Positions 1-9,659 of a stretch of 64,000 nt of DNA are shown piece by piece. Source of the stretch: Bacillota bacterium (lineage in GTDB: Bacteria > Bacillota_I > Bacilli_A > RF39 > UBA660). A program made the position numbers and the translations under genes. The first letter of the stretch is position 1. Each line of letters opens with the position of its first letter. Under the pieces are notes generated by a model. It was given only the letters and a program-made list of their open reading frames with translations, did not search any database and had not been told where the DNA came from. Where the stretch lies: contig JAEWBI010000020.1 of assembly GCA_023391185.1 (NCBI GenBank), positions 1 through 64,000 on the forward strand, written 5' to 3'.

Positions 1-46
1 GTTCTTTTTATTTGCTATTATGATATAATTTATGTAGGTGAAGTTT

Positions 47-316
47 ATGGAAAAAATAGAATATATACCAAATGGTGTATGTGCTAAAAAGATGATTATT
101 GAGGTTGATAATGGCTTAGTTAAGAAATATACAGCTATAGCTGGATGTTCTGGCAATTCTTTAGGACTAGCAGCCTTAATAAAAGATATGCCAATTGATG
201 AAGCTATAAGAAGATTATCTGGTATTAGATGCGGTGCAAGATCAACATCATGTCCTGATCAGTTATCTAAAGCACTAATTAAATATACAGAAAAAACAAA
301 ACTAACAATTAATTAA
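47..316 (+). CDS. TSCPD domain-containing protein (TIGR03905-like)
   Basis: A small 89-residue protein that looks like the stand-alone TSCPD-domain family. The characteristic C-x-G-x-x-x-C-P stretch is visible near the C-terminus (IRCGARSTSCPDQL), along with a GCSGNSLGL segment in the middle. The same domain is found at the C-terminus of some ribonucleotide reductases, where cysteines bind metal; the stand-alone form has no proven function. An AGGTG ribosome binding site at 36-40 fits the ATG at 47 better than the in-frame GTG at 38, which overlaps it. A possible TATAAT lies at 24-29. The gene is single and is closed by a strong terminator immediately downstream. Confidence 0.8.
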   Translation: MEKIEYIPNGVCAKKMIIEVDNGLVKKYTAIAGCSGNSLGLAALIKDMPIDEAIRRLSGIRCGARSTSCPDQLSKALIKYTEKTKLTIN

Positions 317-330
317 TTGTTAGTTTTTTT
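298..330 (+). terminator. Rho-independent terminator of the TSCPD gene
   Basis: Thirteen-base inverted repeat (298-310 with 315-327) followed by a run of T. The stem starts inside the last codons of the gene. Confidence 0.85.
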
Positions 331-374
331 ATGAATCAATTATTTTTTACATCATATATTGTTAGTTATTAGTA

Positions 375-803
375 CTATTTATTAATACTAATAATTGAAA
401 CAACTAAAGCAATAACAGATGTAATTGCAGAAAAATAAGCTATTAAGATATTTTGATCTTTTACTTTTTTAATTTCACTTGATGCTTTAAAAAAGCCAAT
501 ACCTAATATGAAAATAAATATAGCTATTGGGAAGTATATAATATAAAATATAATTTTATCAACCATACCATCAGGCAAATCATTTACAGCTGAGCCATAA
601 AAAATATTAATAATTAAAGAGATAGCTAATAAGATAAATGCTACACCTGTAGAAATAAATAAAAATACCAAAGGTGTTCTTATTAAACTACTTGATAGTT
701 TAAATTCTTCCTCTTTTTCTTCATCAATTTTCTTATTTGCCGATAAGATTGCTTCAATAATAGTTTCTTTTGAGATTTGAATTGTTTTCATACTTTTTTT
801 CAT
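375..803 (-). CDS. Two-helix membrane protein of unknown function
   Basis: A 142-residue protein I do not recognise. It has a charged N-terminal part rich in Lys and Glu (about residues 1-37), then three hydrophobic stretches (about residues 44-66, 82-105 and 118-138). The start at 803 is chosen because AGGAGGAAG lies just upstream (807-815) with good spacing; a longer reading to 884 has no ribosome binding site. It is a single gene lying between convergent TSCPD and the PFOR gene. Function cannot be assigned. Confidence 0.6.
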   Translation of the reverse strand: MKKSMKTIQISKETIIEAILSANKKIDEEKEEEFKLSSSLIRTPLVFLFISTGVAFILLAISLIINIFYGSAVNDLPDGMVDKIIFYIIYFPIAIFIFILGIGFFKASSEIKKVKDQNILIAYFSAITSVIALVVSIISINK

Positions 804-894
804 AGTCTTCCTCCTAAAAAATGTAACTGTTTTTTTTAATAGATATAAATAAATTTTATTATACCACATGTTTTTTAAAAACAAACTACTATAT

Positions 895-922
895 AAAAAA
901 AGTAACCTAACGGTTACTTTTT
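895..922 (-). terminator. Terminator of the PFOR gene
   Basis: Ten-base stem (898-907 with 912-921, loop TAAC) followed on the minus strand by a T run; it overlaps the PFOR stop codon. Confidence 0.8.
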
Positions 923-3900
923 ATTAGCTAGACTTTCATAATACTCATATCTTTTCTTAGCATTTTCTTTATTTGAATTTAATAATGTATCTGCTTTAGT
1001 TGGATTTACTGCCTTAAGCATACTAAATCTTGTTTGAGTATCTAAAAATTCTTCATATTTATCAAAATCAGCTTTACTATCTAAACTAAATACTTCTGTT
1101 TCAGGATTATATCTAAATATTGGGAAGAAACCACTACTAGCAGCTAGTTTCTCTATTTCTATAGTATTTAATAACCCGCCTTTTATTCCGTGTGAAATAC
1201 ATGTAGAATAAGCAATAATAATAGATGGTCCCTTATGTGCTTCTGCTTCTTTAAAAGCTTTTAGTGTCTGATTAGGATTTGCTCCTAAAGATATATTCGC
1301 AACATATACATGAGGATAAGCCATCGCTAAAGCAGCTAAATCTTTCTTACTTTGGTTTTTACCAATTGAAGTAAAGGCTGCAATACTTCCTTCAGGACTT
1401 GCTTTAGATGACTGACCACCAGTATTAGAATATACTTGTGTATCAAGAACTAAGATATTAACATCTTCGTTACTTGCTAAAACATGGTCTATTCCGCCAT
1501 AACCAATATCATAAGCCCAACCATCACCACCGATAGTCCATATACTTCTTTTAACTAAATAATCTTTTAAATTCTTTATTTCACTTGGTACTGTTTCATA
1601 ATCAAGTGAGTCATATACTTCTTTTGTTATATCATAGTTATCAACATTAGTAATCCATTTTGTAAATAGTTCTTTATTTGGATTTTCCATATTGTTTTCC
1701 ATAATATTCTTAAGACGCATTTTAATAGTTTTATTAGCTACTAACATACCATATCCATATTCAGCATTATCTTCAAATAATGAAGATCCCCAAGGTATTG
1801 TATATGGCATAGATGGTGTACTTGCTCCATATATTGAAGAACATCCAGTAGCATTACTAATTATTAAATATTTACCAAATAACTGTGTTAGAAGTTTTAA
1901 ATAAGGAGTTTCCCCGCATCCAGCACATGCTCCTGAAAAAGCAAATTTAGGTGTTTTAAACTGACTATTAATAATAGTATTTGTATCAACATTCTTTTCT
2001 TCAATGTTATAAACTAAATAATCAAAGATATCTTGTTCATGCTTTTTAAGTGAATCATCAAGACCATTAAATGTAAGAGCCTTTTCACCTTTTTTACCAG
2101 GACAGTTTTGGATACATATACCACATCCAGTACAGTCTTTAGCAGATATACTAATTATATATTTATAATCTTTTAAAGCCGGCAAAATATTATCTATACA
2201 TCTTTCTTTTACATAGTCAGGTGCTTTATCAAATTCTTCCTTACTTAATAAGAAAGGTCTTATAACTGAGTGCGGACAAAAAGTACTACACTGATTACAT
2301 CTAATACAGTTTTCATTAATCCATTTTGGAACCATATCGCTTATACCACGTTTATCTCTATAACTTGTTCCAGCTTCAAAACTACCGTTAGGATTATTTA
2401 AGAAAGCAGATGTTGGAAGATCATCCCCTCTTCTTTCATTAATAACATTATATAGGTCTTTATCTTTAATTTCTACAACATGTTCTATATCATTATCAAG
2501 TGTTATTTCTTCTAAATGAGTACTTGCTTCTTCAATAGCTTTATAGTTGGCATTAAGTATTTCTTCACCTTTTTTAAAGTATCTCTTTTTAGCAAACTTT
2601 TTCATTTCTTCTTTAGCAAGTTCATAATCTATTATATTAGTTATATATAATATAACACTTTGCATAATAGTACTTATTTTATTTTCTAGTCCTAGTTTTT
2701 CTGCTACATCATGAGCATTTATTCTATATACTTTAATATTTCTTTTTTTAAGTACTTCGTAGTCAGAAGCAGTCATAACTTCAAATATTTCTTCTTTATA
2801 TCGTTTAGTATTTAAAATAAATATACCATTTTCTTTAATATTATAAAGCATACTATATTTAGATAGGTATTCATCTTTTGTACATACTACTAAAGATGGA
2901 TTTTGTACATAATAAGTTGATCTTATAGCATTATTATTAAATCTTAAATGTGATATTGTAACACCACCAGATTTTTTAGAATCATATTGGAAATATCCTT
3001 GAACATATTTACTAGAAGACTCACCTACTAATTTCATAATTGATTTTGATGCACTAATCATACCATCTGATCCATAACCGTATACTAAGAATTCTAAAGA
3101 ATTATCAATTTTAAAATTCATATCTACAGGTAAACTCAAGTTAGTTACATCATCAATTATACCAATAGTAAACCTATCTTTTATTTTCCCTTTTAACATA
3201 TCATATACAGCTTTTATTTGACTTGGGTTAGTGTCTTTACTTGATAGTCCATATCGGCCACCAACTATTTTAATATTACTTTTCTGGATGGCACTAACTA
3301 TATCTAGATATAATGGCTCACCATTACTTCCAGGTTCTTTAGTACGGTCTAGTACAGCTATTTTTTCTACTGTTTTAGGTAATACATTAAGTAAGTATTT
3401 AGTACTAAATGGTCTATATAAATGAACTTCAATTAAGCCAACATTATAATCTTTTTGATTAAGCACATCGATTGTTTCTTTAATAGTTTCGCAAACAGAA
3501 CCCATTGCTACTATTATTTCCTTAGCATTACTACTTCCGTAATAATTAAATGGTTTATAGTCTATACCTATTTCTTTACCTAATTTTTCCATATAGTCGT
3601 TTACTATATCAGGAACATTTTCATAATACTTATTTCTTACTTCGGTAGCCTGGAAATAAACATCACCATCTTGTGCTGTTCCCATAATAGTTGGAGTCAT
3701 AGGATTTAAGGCTTTAGCTCTAAATTTTTCTAAAGCTTCTTTGTCTAAATACTTTTCAAAATCTTCTTTTTCAAGTACTTCTATTTTATTAATTTCATGA
3801 CTTGTTCTAAAACCATCAAAGAAGTGCATAAATGGTAAACTTGCTTTTATAGCTGATAAATGCGCTACTCCTGAAAGAATAGCAGCATCCTGAACTGAAG

Positions 3901-4327
3901 AAGATGCAAGCATACAAAAACCAGTTTGACGTGCAGCATATATATCTTGATGATCACCAAAAATTGATAATGCATGTGTTGATAAAGATCTAGCTGCTAC
4001 ATGAAATACGGCTGGTAACATCTCTCCAGACATTTTATACATATTAGGAATCATCAAAAGTAATCCCTGACTAGCTGTATATGTTGTTGTTAAACATCCA
4101 GATATTAATGAACCATGAACCATTCCAGCTGCCCCTGCTTCACTTTGCATTTCAACAACCTTTACAGTGTCATTAAAAATGTTTAATTTACCTTTATTGC
4201 TCCATTCATCAGAAAGTTCTGCCATAGGACTAGAAGGTGTTATAGGGTAAATCCCAGCTACTTCTGTAAACATATACGCTGTTCTTGCAGCTGCTTCATT
4301 TCCATCGACTGTTATATATTTTCTCAT
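914..4327 (-). CDS. nifJ: Pyruvate:ferredoxin (flavodoxin) oxidoreductase
   Basis: Single-chain PFOR of 1137 residues, close to the usual length. It oxidatively decarboxylates pyruvate to acetyl-CoA and CO2 and passes electrons to ferredoxin, in the cytoplasm of anaerobes. All expected domains are visible in order: the N-terminal pyruvate-binding region (TEVAGIYPITPSSPM), the CoA/domain III part, two [4Fe-4S] clusters in a ferredoxin domain (CIRCNQCSTFCP and CTGCGICIQNCP, about residues 685-760), a further cysteine pair CAGCGETPY, and the thiamine diphosphate site GDGWAYDIGYGG followed by NTGGQSSKASP. The start has a GGAGGG ribosome binding site. It is monocistronic between two terminators and points to fermentative anaerobic metabolism. 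Confidence 0.97.
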   Translation of the reverse strand: MRKYITVDGNEAAARTAYMFTEVAGIYPITPSSPMAELSDEWSNKGKLNIFNDTVKVVEMQSEAGAAGMVHGSLISGCLTTTYTASQGLLLMIPNMYKMSGEMLPAVFHVAARSLSTHALSIFGDHQDIYAARQTGFCMLASSSVQDAAILSGVAHLSAIKASLPFMHFFDGFRTSHEINKIEVLEKEDFEKYLDKEALEKFRAKALNPMTPTIMGTAQDGDVYFQATEVRNKYYENVPDIVNDYMEKLGKEIGIDYKPFNYYGSSNAKEIIVAMGSVCETIKETIDVLNQKDYNVGLIEVHLYRPFSTKYLLNVLPKTVEKIAVLDRTKEPGSNGEPLYLDIVSAIQKSNIKIVGGRYGLSSKDTNPSQIKAVYDMLKGKIKDRFTIGIIDDVTNLSLPVDMNFKIDNSLEFLVYGYGSDGMISASKSIMKLVGESSSKYVQGYFQYDSKKSGGVTISHLRFNNNAIRSTYYVQNPSLVVCTKDEYLSKYSMLYNIKENGIFILNTKRYKEEIFEVMTASDYEVLKKRNIKVYRINAHDVAEKLGLENKISTIMQSVILYITNIIDYELAKEEMKKFAKKRYFKKGEEILNANYKAIEEASTHLEEITLDNDIEHVVEIKDKDLYNVINERRGDDLPTSAFLNNPNGSFEAGTSYRDKRGISDMVPKWINENCIRCNQCSTFCPHSVIRPFLLSKEEFDKAPDYVKERCIDNILPALKDYKYIISISAKDCTGCGICIQNCPGKKGEKALTFNGLDDSLKKHEQDIFDYLVYNIEEKNVDTNTIINSQFKTPKFAFSGACAGCGETPYLKLLTQLFGKYLIISNATGCSSIYGASTPSMPYTIPWGSSLFEDNAEYGYGMLVANKTIKMRLKNIMENNMENPNKELFTKWITNVDNYDITKEVYDSLDYETVPSEIKNLKDYLVKRSIWTIGGDGWAYDIGYGGIDHVLASNEDVNILVLDTQVYSNTGGQSSKASPEGSIAAFTSIGKNQSKKDLAALAMAYPHVYVANISLGANPNQTLKAFKEAEAHKGPSIIIAYSTCISHGIKGGLLNTIEIEKLAASSGFFPIFRYNPETEVFSLDSKADFDKYEEFLDTQTRFSMLKAVNPTKADTLLNSNKENAKKRYEYYESLANKK

Positions 4328-4395
4328 ATTATCCCTCCATCTTTTAATTATATTAATTTAACATATATTATTTGAGTCAATTTAAATATAAATTA

Positions 4396-4530
4396 TTATC
4401 TATTTAAATATTTGATTAGAAAAGCAAAAAATATTACTAGTATTACTATTGTTTGTATTGCTAAAAATACTATTCTAAATTTTAAAGAATTACTTAATTT
4501 CTTATCTTTTGTTTTATTTTCCATTTCCAT
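4396..4530 (-). CDS. Small single-helix membrane protein, 44 residues
   Basis: A short reading frame between rpe and the PFOR gene. It starts with ATG at 4530 behind a TAGGTG ribosome binding site and encodes 44 residues: a charged start (MEMENKTKDKK) followed by one hydrophobic helix of about 22 residues and a short basic tail (KYLNR). This is the profile of a real small membrane protein, cytoplasmic N-terminus expected. No family recognised. It could be an unrelated chance frame; the ribosome binding site and the clean charge/helix pattern argue for a gene. Confidence 0.5.
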   Translation of the reverse strand: MEMENKTKDKKLSNSLKFRIVFLAIQTIVILVIFFAFLIKYLNR

Positions 4531-4579
4531 ATAAACTCACCTAGTTTAATTATATCATAATCATGCATAACTAGATAAA

Positions 4580-4603
4580 AAAAAGCCTAAATAATAGACT
4601 TTA
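4580..4603 (-). terminator. Terminator of the rlmN-rpe operon
   Basis: Eight-base stem with one G-U pair overlapping the rpe stop codon, loop TTATT, then a run of eight T on the minus strand. Confidence 0.7.
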
Positions 4604-5228
4604 ATTCTTCTATCTTTTCTTTATAGTCTTCACTACCTGTAATGTAAGTTCCAACTACAAATATATCTGCATTAGCACATTCCTTAATAGTTTCATTTGT
4701 TATTCCACCATCAACTTCTATAACATAGTTATAATTATATGCTTTTCTAACTAATTCTAACTCATCTATCTTTTCATTAACACTACTTATATATTTTTGC
4801 CCACCTTTACCAGGTTCAACGCTCATAACAAGTACTAAGTCTATTTTAGATAAATAAGGCATTAATTCTTCTACATCCGTATTAGGTTTAATTGATATTC
4901 CAGCTTTAACTTCTTTACTTTGAATGTAAGCTATTACATTAGCTGGATCTGATGTAGCCTCATAATGGAATGTAATATACTCTGGATTAAGTTTACTATA
5001 ATCATCAATATATTTTTTTATATCACTTACCATTAAATGAACATCTAATGGTTTATTATGATCAGTAATAAGATTTTCTATTTCTAATATATCCCATGTT
5101 TTATTAGGTACAAAATTACCATCCATTATATCTAAATGAATATAATCTACATCAAGATTATCTAATACTTTAATATTTTCTTTTATATCTTCTTTAATTG
5201 ATAATATTGAAACTGATATTTTCTTCAT
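4587..5228 (-). CDS. rpe: Ribulose-phosphate 3-epimerase
   Basis: A 213-residue TIM-barrel enzyme that interconverts ribulose 5-phosphate and xylulose 5-phosphate in the pentose phosphate pathway. Diagnostic segments are visible: SVSILSIKEDI at the start of the barrel, HLDIMDGNFVPN with the metal-binding Asp, DVHLMVSD, MSVEPGKGGQKY (phosphate and lid region) and EVDGGI with the catalytic Asp. It is the last gene of the rlmN-prpC-prkC-rsgA-rpe operon, three bases after rsgA, the usual arrangement in Bacillota. Somewhat divergent (SVEPGKGG where SVNPGFGG is usual), but all active-site positions I can place are kept. Confidence 0.93.
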   Translation of the reverse strand: MKKISVSILSIKEDIKENIKVLDNLDVDYIHLDIMDGNFVPNKTWDILEIENLITDHNKPLDVHLMVSDIKKYIDDYSKLNPEYITFHYEATSDPANVIAYIQSKEVKAGISIKPNTDVEELMPYLSKIDLVLVMSVEPGKGGQKYISSVNEKIDELELVRKAYNYNYVIEVDGGITNETIKECANADIFVVGTYITGSEDYKEKIEELKSII

Positions 5229-5231
5229 ATG

Positions 5232-6077
5232 TTACTCCTTGCCTGTAATGAATTTTATGTAGTTTTTATATCTACTTTCAATTATGTTGCCATTTTTAAC
5301 TTCTTCTTTTATCTTACAGCCATCATCATGAAAATGCATGCAGTCTTTATATTTACATTCATCTCGTAACTCTTGAAATTCAACAAAATTATCTCTTATA
5401 TCACTTTTTGTCATACCAACCATGTCAAACTCTAGTGATGAGAAACCAGGTGTATCTGCTACCCAACCATCACAAGTTTTTAATAGTTCTGTATGTCTTG
5501 TTGTATGTTTTCCTCTACCTAAAGCTATAGATATTTCATTTGTTCTTATATTAAATTTATTATCTATATTATTAAGTAAGGTTGATTTACCTGCCCCTGA
5601 CTGTCCTGTAAATACAGTAACTTTATCATTTAATAATTCTTTAATACGATCAAGTTCTGTATTAATAACTACTTCATAACCTATTTTTTGATAATACTCA
5701 ATAGTAGGTTTTAACTCTTCAAATTTTTCTTCAGTTAATAAGTCTATTTTTGTTAAACATATAATGGGCTCTATTTGATTAAATTCAGAAATAACTAAAA
5801 GTTTATCAAGTAAATTAGAATCAAATTCTGGCTTTGTTGTAGCAGCTACAATAAATACTCTATCAATATTACATATAGCTGGTCTAACAAGCGAATTCTT
5901 TCTTGGAAGTACTTCCATTATACAATTATTATCAGTATCTACTATAACATGGTCTCCTACTAGAGGAATAATTTTCATATTTCGAAATTTTCCTCTAGCT
6001 TTGCATGTACGCTCCAGACCATCATTACATAGTACTGTAAAATCATTACTTATTATCTTTATTATTTGTCCCTGCAC
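5232..6077 (-). CDS. rsgA: Ribosome small-subunit GTPase RsgA
   Basis: A 281-residue circularly permuted GTPase that acts late in 30S subunit maturation. The N-terminal OB-fold is followed by GTPase motifs in permuted order: LTKIDLL (G4), then GQSGAGKSTLLN (G1), and DTPGFSSLE (G3). A C-terminal zinc site is formed by CKYKDCMHFHDDGC. The start is GTG at 6077, sharing one base with the prkC stop, which indicates translational coupling. It belongs to the prpC-prkC-rsgA-rpe cluster; RsgA is a known substrate of PrkC-type kinases in related bacteria. Confidence 0.96.
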   Translation of the reverse strand: MQGQIIKIISNDFTVLCNDGLERTCKARGKFRNMKIIPLVGDHVIVDTDNNCIMEVLPRKNSLVRPAICNIDRVFIVAATTKPEFDSNLLDKLLVISEFNQIEPIICLTKIDLLTEEKFEELKPTIEYYQKIGYEVVINTELDRIKELLNDKVTVFTGQSGAGKSTLLNNIDNKFNIRTNEISIALGRGKHTTRHTELLKTCDGWVADTPGFSSLEFDMVGMTKSDIRDNFVEFQELRDECKYKDCMHFHDDGCKIKEEVKNGNIIESRYKNYIKFITGKE

Positions 6078-7813
6078 TATTTATCCTCAGTAGTACTACT
6101 ATCATCAGTAGTTGAAGCTTTAGAAATACCTATCTTTAAAGTAGCATTAGCTACTACTGTATCTCCAGCTGTTCTTGACTGATAAAAAATAGTTCCAGCA
6201 GGGTAAGTAGCAATTTCCTCATATTCAACAGTTAAAATAACATTATTTTGATCACACCAAGCTTTTATTTGTTCAAGTGTGTATGTTGTAAAATCAGGAT
6301 ATTTAACAAGAACATTTGGTATATAAAGAATGATTTCAGTATCTTTTTCTACTTTTTCACCTTTTTTAATTGATTGTTCGATAATTATACTAGAATCGTA
6401 TTCTTTTCCTTCTGTATTTTCTACATCTTTCTTTTCAATTGTAACTTTTAATCCTAATGTTTCAAGAGCACCTTTTACTTCTAAATAGTTTTTATTTACA
6501 TAATCTCCTATTTCAATTGTTACAGAACCAAGTGAAACAGTAAGTTTTATTTTTTGTCCTTCTTTAACTGTACGATTAGCTCTAGGACTAGTACCAATAA
6601 CTAAACCTTCATCTACTTCATCAGATTCTTCTTCTGTTACTTCAACATCTACTTCAAGTCCAGCTTTTATTAAAGCTGCTTCAGCTTTCTCAATAGTCAT
6701 ACCAGAAACATCTGGAATCTTAACATCTTTAGCTTTTGTAAGTGCTGGTACTATAAATACTACCGCTACTAAAGTAAAAGCTATAAGCGCTACTAATGTT
6801 CCAGTTACCCACAAAGCAATATTAAGTTTCTTACCTATTTTCTTTTCTTCTAGTTCATCTAGTTCAATATCTCTAGCTGTTCTTTTATTTTTTTCACTAC
6901 GAGATATCTCTTTTAAATCATCTAAATTTTTTGTTTCTTCTAAATCATCCTCTGGATATTTATAAACTACTCTATTTTGAATAGGCGCTTCATCATCTAA
7001 GCATTCTTTTAAATCGCCATACATCTCTCTTACTGAGTCGTATCTATTCTTAGGATTTTTAGCACATGCTTTAAGGATGATATTTTCCATACTTTGAGGT
7101 ACACCATCAACTAATTTACATACATTAGGAAGTGGTTCCTTCATTTGTTTAATTGCTATCTCAACAGCATTATCACCTTTAAATGGTACATGACCCGTAA
7201 TAAGTTCAAACATTAAAATACCTAGTGAGTAAATATCGCTTTTTATAGTTGCTCCCTGGCCATTAGCTTGCTCAGGAGGTAAATAATGTACCGATCCCAT
7301 AACAGAGTTAGTTTGAGTAAGCTCTGTTGCATTACTTGCGATAGCAATACCAAAATCTGTTATTTTAACTCTACCATCATCTAGTATCATAACATTTTGA
7401 GGCTTAATATCTCTATGAATTATATAACTATCATGAGCACAAGCAATAGCTGAAGTAAGCTGTAACATGATATCAATTACTTCAGGAAGGGTAAGAGCCC
7501 CACGTCTTTTAATAAGACTCTTTAAAGTTTTACCATCAATATATTCCATTACAATAAAGTAATTACCATCATCTTCACCAACATCATACATTTCAACAAT
7601 ATTAGGATGACTTAAAGAACTTGCGGATATTGCTTCCCTTTGGAAACGTCTTACGAATTTTTCATCCGTTGCAAGATCACCTCTTAATATTTTGACAGCC
7701 ACATTACGATCTAAGATAGTATCATAAGCTAAATAAACATTAGCCATTCCACCTTCACCTATTGATCTTATAATTTGATATCTATTATTAATCTTTTGAC
7801 CTTTTATTATCAT
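6077..7813 (-). CDS. prkC: PASTA-domain serine/threonine protein kinase
   Basis: A 578-residue membrane Ser/Thr kinase of the PrkC/StkP family that senses cell-wall fragments or lipid II and controls growth, wall synthesis and spore germination. The cytoplasmic kinase domain covers about residues 10-270: GEGGMANVY loop, VAVKIL lysine, HRDIKPQN catalytic loop, DFG and the APE-equivalent PPEQ. A basic/acidic linker leads to one membrane helix (about 330-355) and three extracellular PASTA repeats (starting VKIPDVSGMTIEKA, then IEIGDYVNKNYLEVKG, then VKYPDFTTYTLEQ). It overlaps prpC by four bases (ATGA) and rsgA by one, so all are co-translated. PASTA repeats two and three are divergent. Confidence 0.97.
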   Translation of the reverse strand: MIIKGQKINNRYQIIRSIGEGGMANVYLAYDTILDRNVAVKILRGDLATDEKFVRRFQREAISASSLSHPNIVEMYDVGEDDGNYFIVMEYIDGKTLKSLIKRRGALTLPEVIDIMLQLTSAIACAHDSYIIHRDIKPQNVMILDDGRVKITDFGIAIASNATELTQTNSVMGSVHYLPPEQANGQGATIKSDIYSLGILMFELITGHVPFKGDNAVEIAIKQMKEPLPNVCKLVDGVPQSMENIILKACAKNPKNRYDSVREMYGDLKECLDDEAPIQNRVVYKYPEDDLEETKNLDDLKEISRSEKNKRTARDIELDELEEKKIGKKLNIALWVTGTLVALIAFTLVAVVFIVPALTKAKDVKIPDVSGMTIEKAEAALIKAGLEVDVEVTEEESDEVDEGLVIGTSPRANRTVKEGQKIKLTVSLGSVTIEIGDYVNKNYLEVKGALETLGLKVTIEKKDVENTEGKEYDSSIIIEQSIKKGEKVEKDTEIILYIPNVLVKYPDFTTYTLEQIKAWCDQNNVILTVEYEEIATYPAGTIFYQSRTAGDTVVANATLKIGISKASTTDDSSTTEDK

Positions 7814-8550
7814 AATACTTTCCCACCTTTATTCAAATACGCGATTGATATATTATCAGTTCCCCCACGATTGTTACTTTTAATAACTAACTTTTCAAGT
7901 TTTTGTTCACCTGCATGTTCCTCGTTAAGTACTTTTGCTATTTGATCATCAGAAAGCATATTTGTTAAACCATCACTACATAAAAGAATACCTTCTACAT
8001 CATCAGTTATATCAAATACATCCATTTCTACATCTTGAATAGCACCAAGTGCCCTAATAAGAACATTTTTCCTTGGGTGATCTTTTGCTTCTTGAAGAGT
8101 AAGTTCTCCTGATTTAACAAGTAAATTTACTAATGTATGATCAGTTGTGATTTTATGTAATTTCTTATTTTTTATTACATAACCAGAACTATCTCCTATA
8201 TTACCAAATAATAAAAACTCTTTAGTAAGTATAGCAAGTACAACTGTTGTACCCATTCCTTCACTTTCGGGATGCTCTTTAGTATATTTATATATTTCTT
8301 TGTTGGCTTCACCAACTATATTTTGTATCCAACAAATAGCTTCTTCTTTTGTTCCAATTGATGTTGTCTCTGAAAACCTTCTAGCTATAATATTAATAGC
8401 TATTGATGACGCTATTTCACCACCACGATGTCCTCCCATACCATCAGCAACAGACATAAGTATCTCTTCGTTTATATTCTTTACGATTGTTACACTATCT
8501 TCATTATGATCTCTTACTTTGCCGGGATCAGTTAAATAACAGTATTCCAT
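7810..8550 (-). CDS. prpC: PP2C-family protein phosphatase, partner of the PASTA kinase
   Basis: A 246-residue PPM/PP2C phosphatase that reverses PrkC-type phosphorylation. Metal-binding and catalytic motifs are all present: DPGKVRDHNEDS at the start, SVADGMGGHRGGE, GDSSGYV, LLCSDGLTNML and GGTDNIS at the end. The gene overlaps rlmN upstream by one base and prkC downstream by four, the tight coupling seen for this kinase-phosphatase pair across Bacillota. TGA is used as stop here, which shows that UGA is not read as tryptophan. Confidence 0.96.
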   Translation of the reverse strand: MEYCYLTDPGKVRDHNEDSVTIVKNINEEILMSVADGMGGHRGGEIASSIAINIIARRFSETTSIGTKEEAICWIQNIVGEANKEIYKYTKEHPESEGMGTTVVLAILTKEFLLFGNIGDSSGYVIKNKKLHKITTDHTLVNLLVKSGELTLQEAKDHPRKNVLIRALGAIQDVEMDVFDITDDVEGILLCSDGLTNMLSDDQIAKVLNEEHAGEQKLEKLVIKSNNRGGTDNISIAYLNKGGKVL

Positions 8551-9575
8551 TATTTCCCCTCCTCATATTTTGATCTAAGCTGTCCACATGCTGCATCAAC
8601 ATTAGAACCAAATTCTTTTCTTATCGTTACATTAATTTTATTTTTTTTAAGTACATCATAGAACGATAATATTTGTTCTTTGCTACTTTTTTTGAATTCT
8701 ATTTGACTAGTCTCATTATATGGTATTAAATTAACATAACAATTCATACCTCTTAATAATTTAGCAAGTTCACTAGCTAGCTCATCTGTATCATTAACAT
8801 CCTTTATCATTATGTACTCAAATGTTACTCTTCTATTAGTTTTATTTATATACTCTTTAACACTTTTAATAAGTTCTTCAATCGGATATGCCTTATTTAT
8901 AGACATTATTTTATTTCTTATCTCATTGTTTGGAGCATGAAGTGAAATAGCTAAATTAACTTGTTTATCTTGATTAGTAAACTCTTTTATTTTAGGTACT
9001 ATACCACTTGTTGATATTGTTATATGTCTTGCCCCTAGTTCTATACCTTTTTGATCATTTACTATATCTATAAAATTCATTACATTATTATAGTTATCAA
9101 ATGGCTCACCTATTCCCATTAGAACTAAGTGTGTTATTCTAAAACCTAAGTCTTCTTCTATAGCTAAGATTTGTTCAACCATCTCGCCACTTTCTAAGTT
9201 TCTTACTTTTTTAAGTCTACCACTTTCACAGAAAGCACAAGACATATTACATCCAACTTGCGTTGATATACATAGACTATGACCATAGTCATGACGCATG
9301 TATACTGCTTCTATTTTTTGACCATCAGCAAGTTTAAATAAGTATTTAGAAACATCTTTATCATGTTGCTTACTTATTATTTCTATATTACCAATGATAA
9401 AATTATCTTTAAGGTAACTAGTTAATTCTTTTTTTATGTTAGTCATTTCATCAAAACTTTTAACTCTTTTCTTATAAAGCCAATCAAATAATTGATTAGC
9501 AGCAAACTTTTTATAACCAAGTTCTATAAGAATTGAAGTAAGTTCTTCATGACTATAATTATATATATTTTTCAT
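8550..9575 (-). CDS. rlmN: 23S rRNA A2503 / tRNA A37 C2-methyltransferase RlmN
   Basis: A 341-residue radical-SAM enzyme that methylates C2 of adenosine 2503 in 23S rRNA and A37 in some tRNAs. The CxxxCxxC cluster motif is seen as CNMSCAFCESG; the GEPFDNYNNV segment, the HAPNNEIRNKIM segment and the C-terminal cysteine of NVDAACGQLR are typical of the family. It heads the rlmN-prpC-prkC-rsgA-rpe operon. No odd features. Confidence 0.95.
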   Translation of the reverse strand: MKNIYNYSHEELTSILIELGYKKFAANQLFDWLYKKRVKSFDEMTNIKKELTSYLKDNFIIGNIEIISKQHDKDVSKYLFKLADGQKIEAVYMRHDYGHSLCISTQVGCNMSCAFCESGRLKKVRNLESGEMVEQILAIEEDLGFRITHLVLMGIGEPFDNYNNVMNFIDIVNDQKGIELGARHITISTSGIVPKIKEFTNQDKQVNLAISLHAPNNEIRNKIMSINKAYPIEELIKSVKEYINKTNRRVTFEYIMIKDVNDTDELASELAKLLRGMNCYVNLIPYNETSQIEFKKSSKEQILSFYDVLKKNKINVTIRKEFGSNVDAACGQLRSKYEEGK

Positions 9576-9618
9576 TATTTCACCTATACTTCACTATATT
9601 ACATTATATCAAAAAGAC

Positions 9619-9647
9619 AAAAAAAATAATAGACATATCTATTATTT
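9619..9647 (-). terminator. Terminator downstream of secG
   Basis: Inverted repeat AATAATAGA/TCTATTATT with a four-base loop, followed on the minus strand by eight T. Confidence 0.75.
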
Positions 9648-9659
9648 TAATATATTAAA

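Noticed and set aside
7810..8550. Mycoplasma-like code with UGA as tryptophan, considered because the gene content looks Mollicutes-related.
   Set aside because: prpC ends in TGA within the ATGA overlap with prkC and reads at normal length; proteins throughout end where TGA, TAA or TAG are expected.
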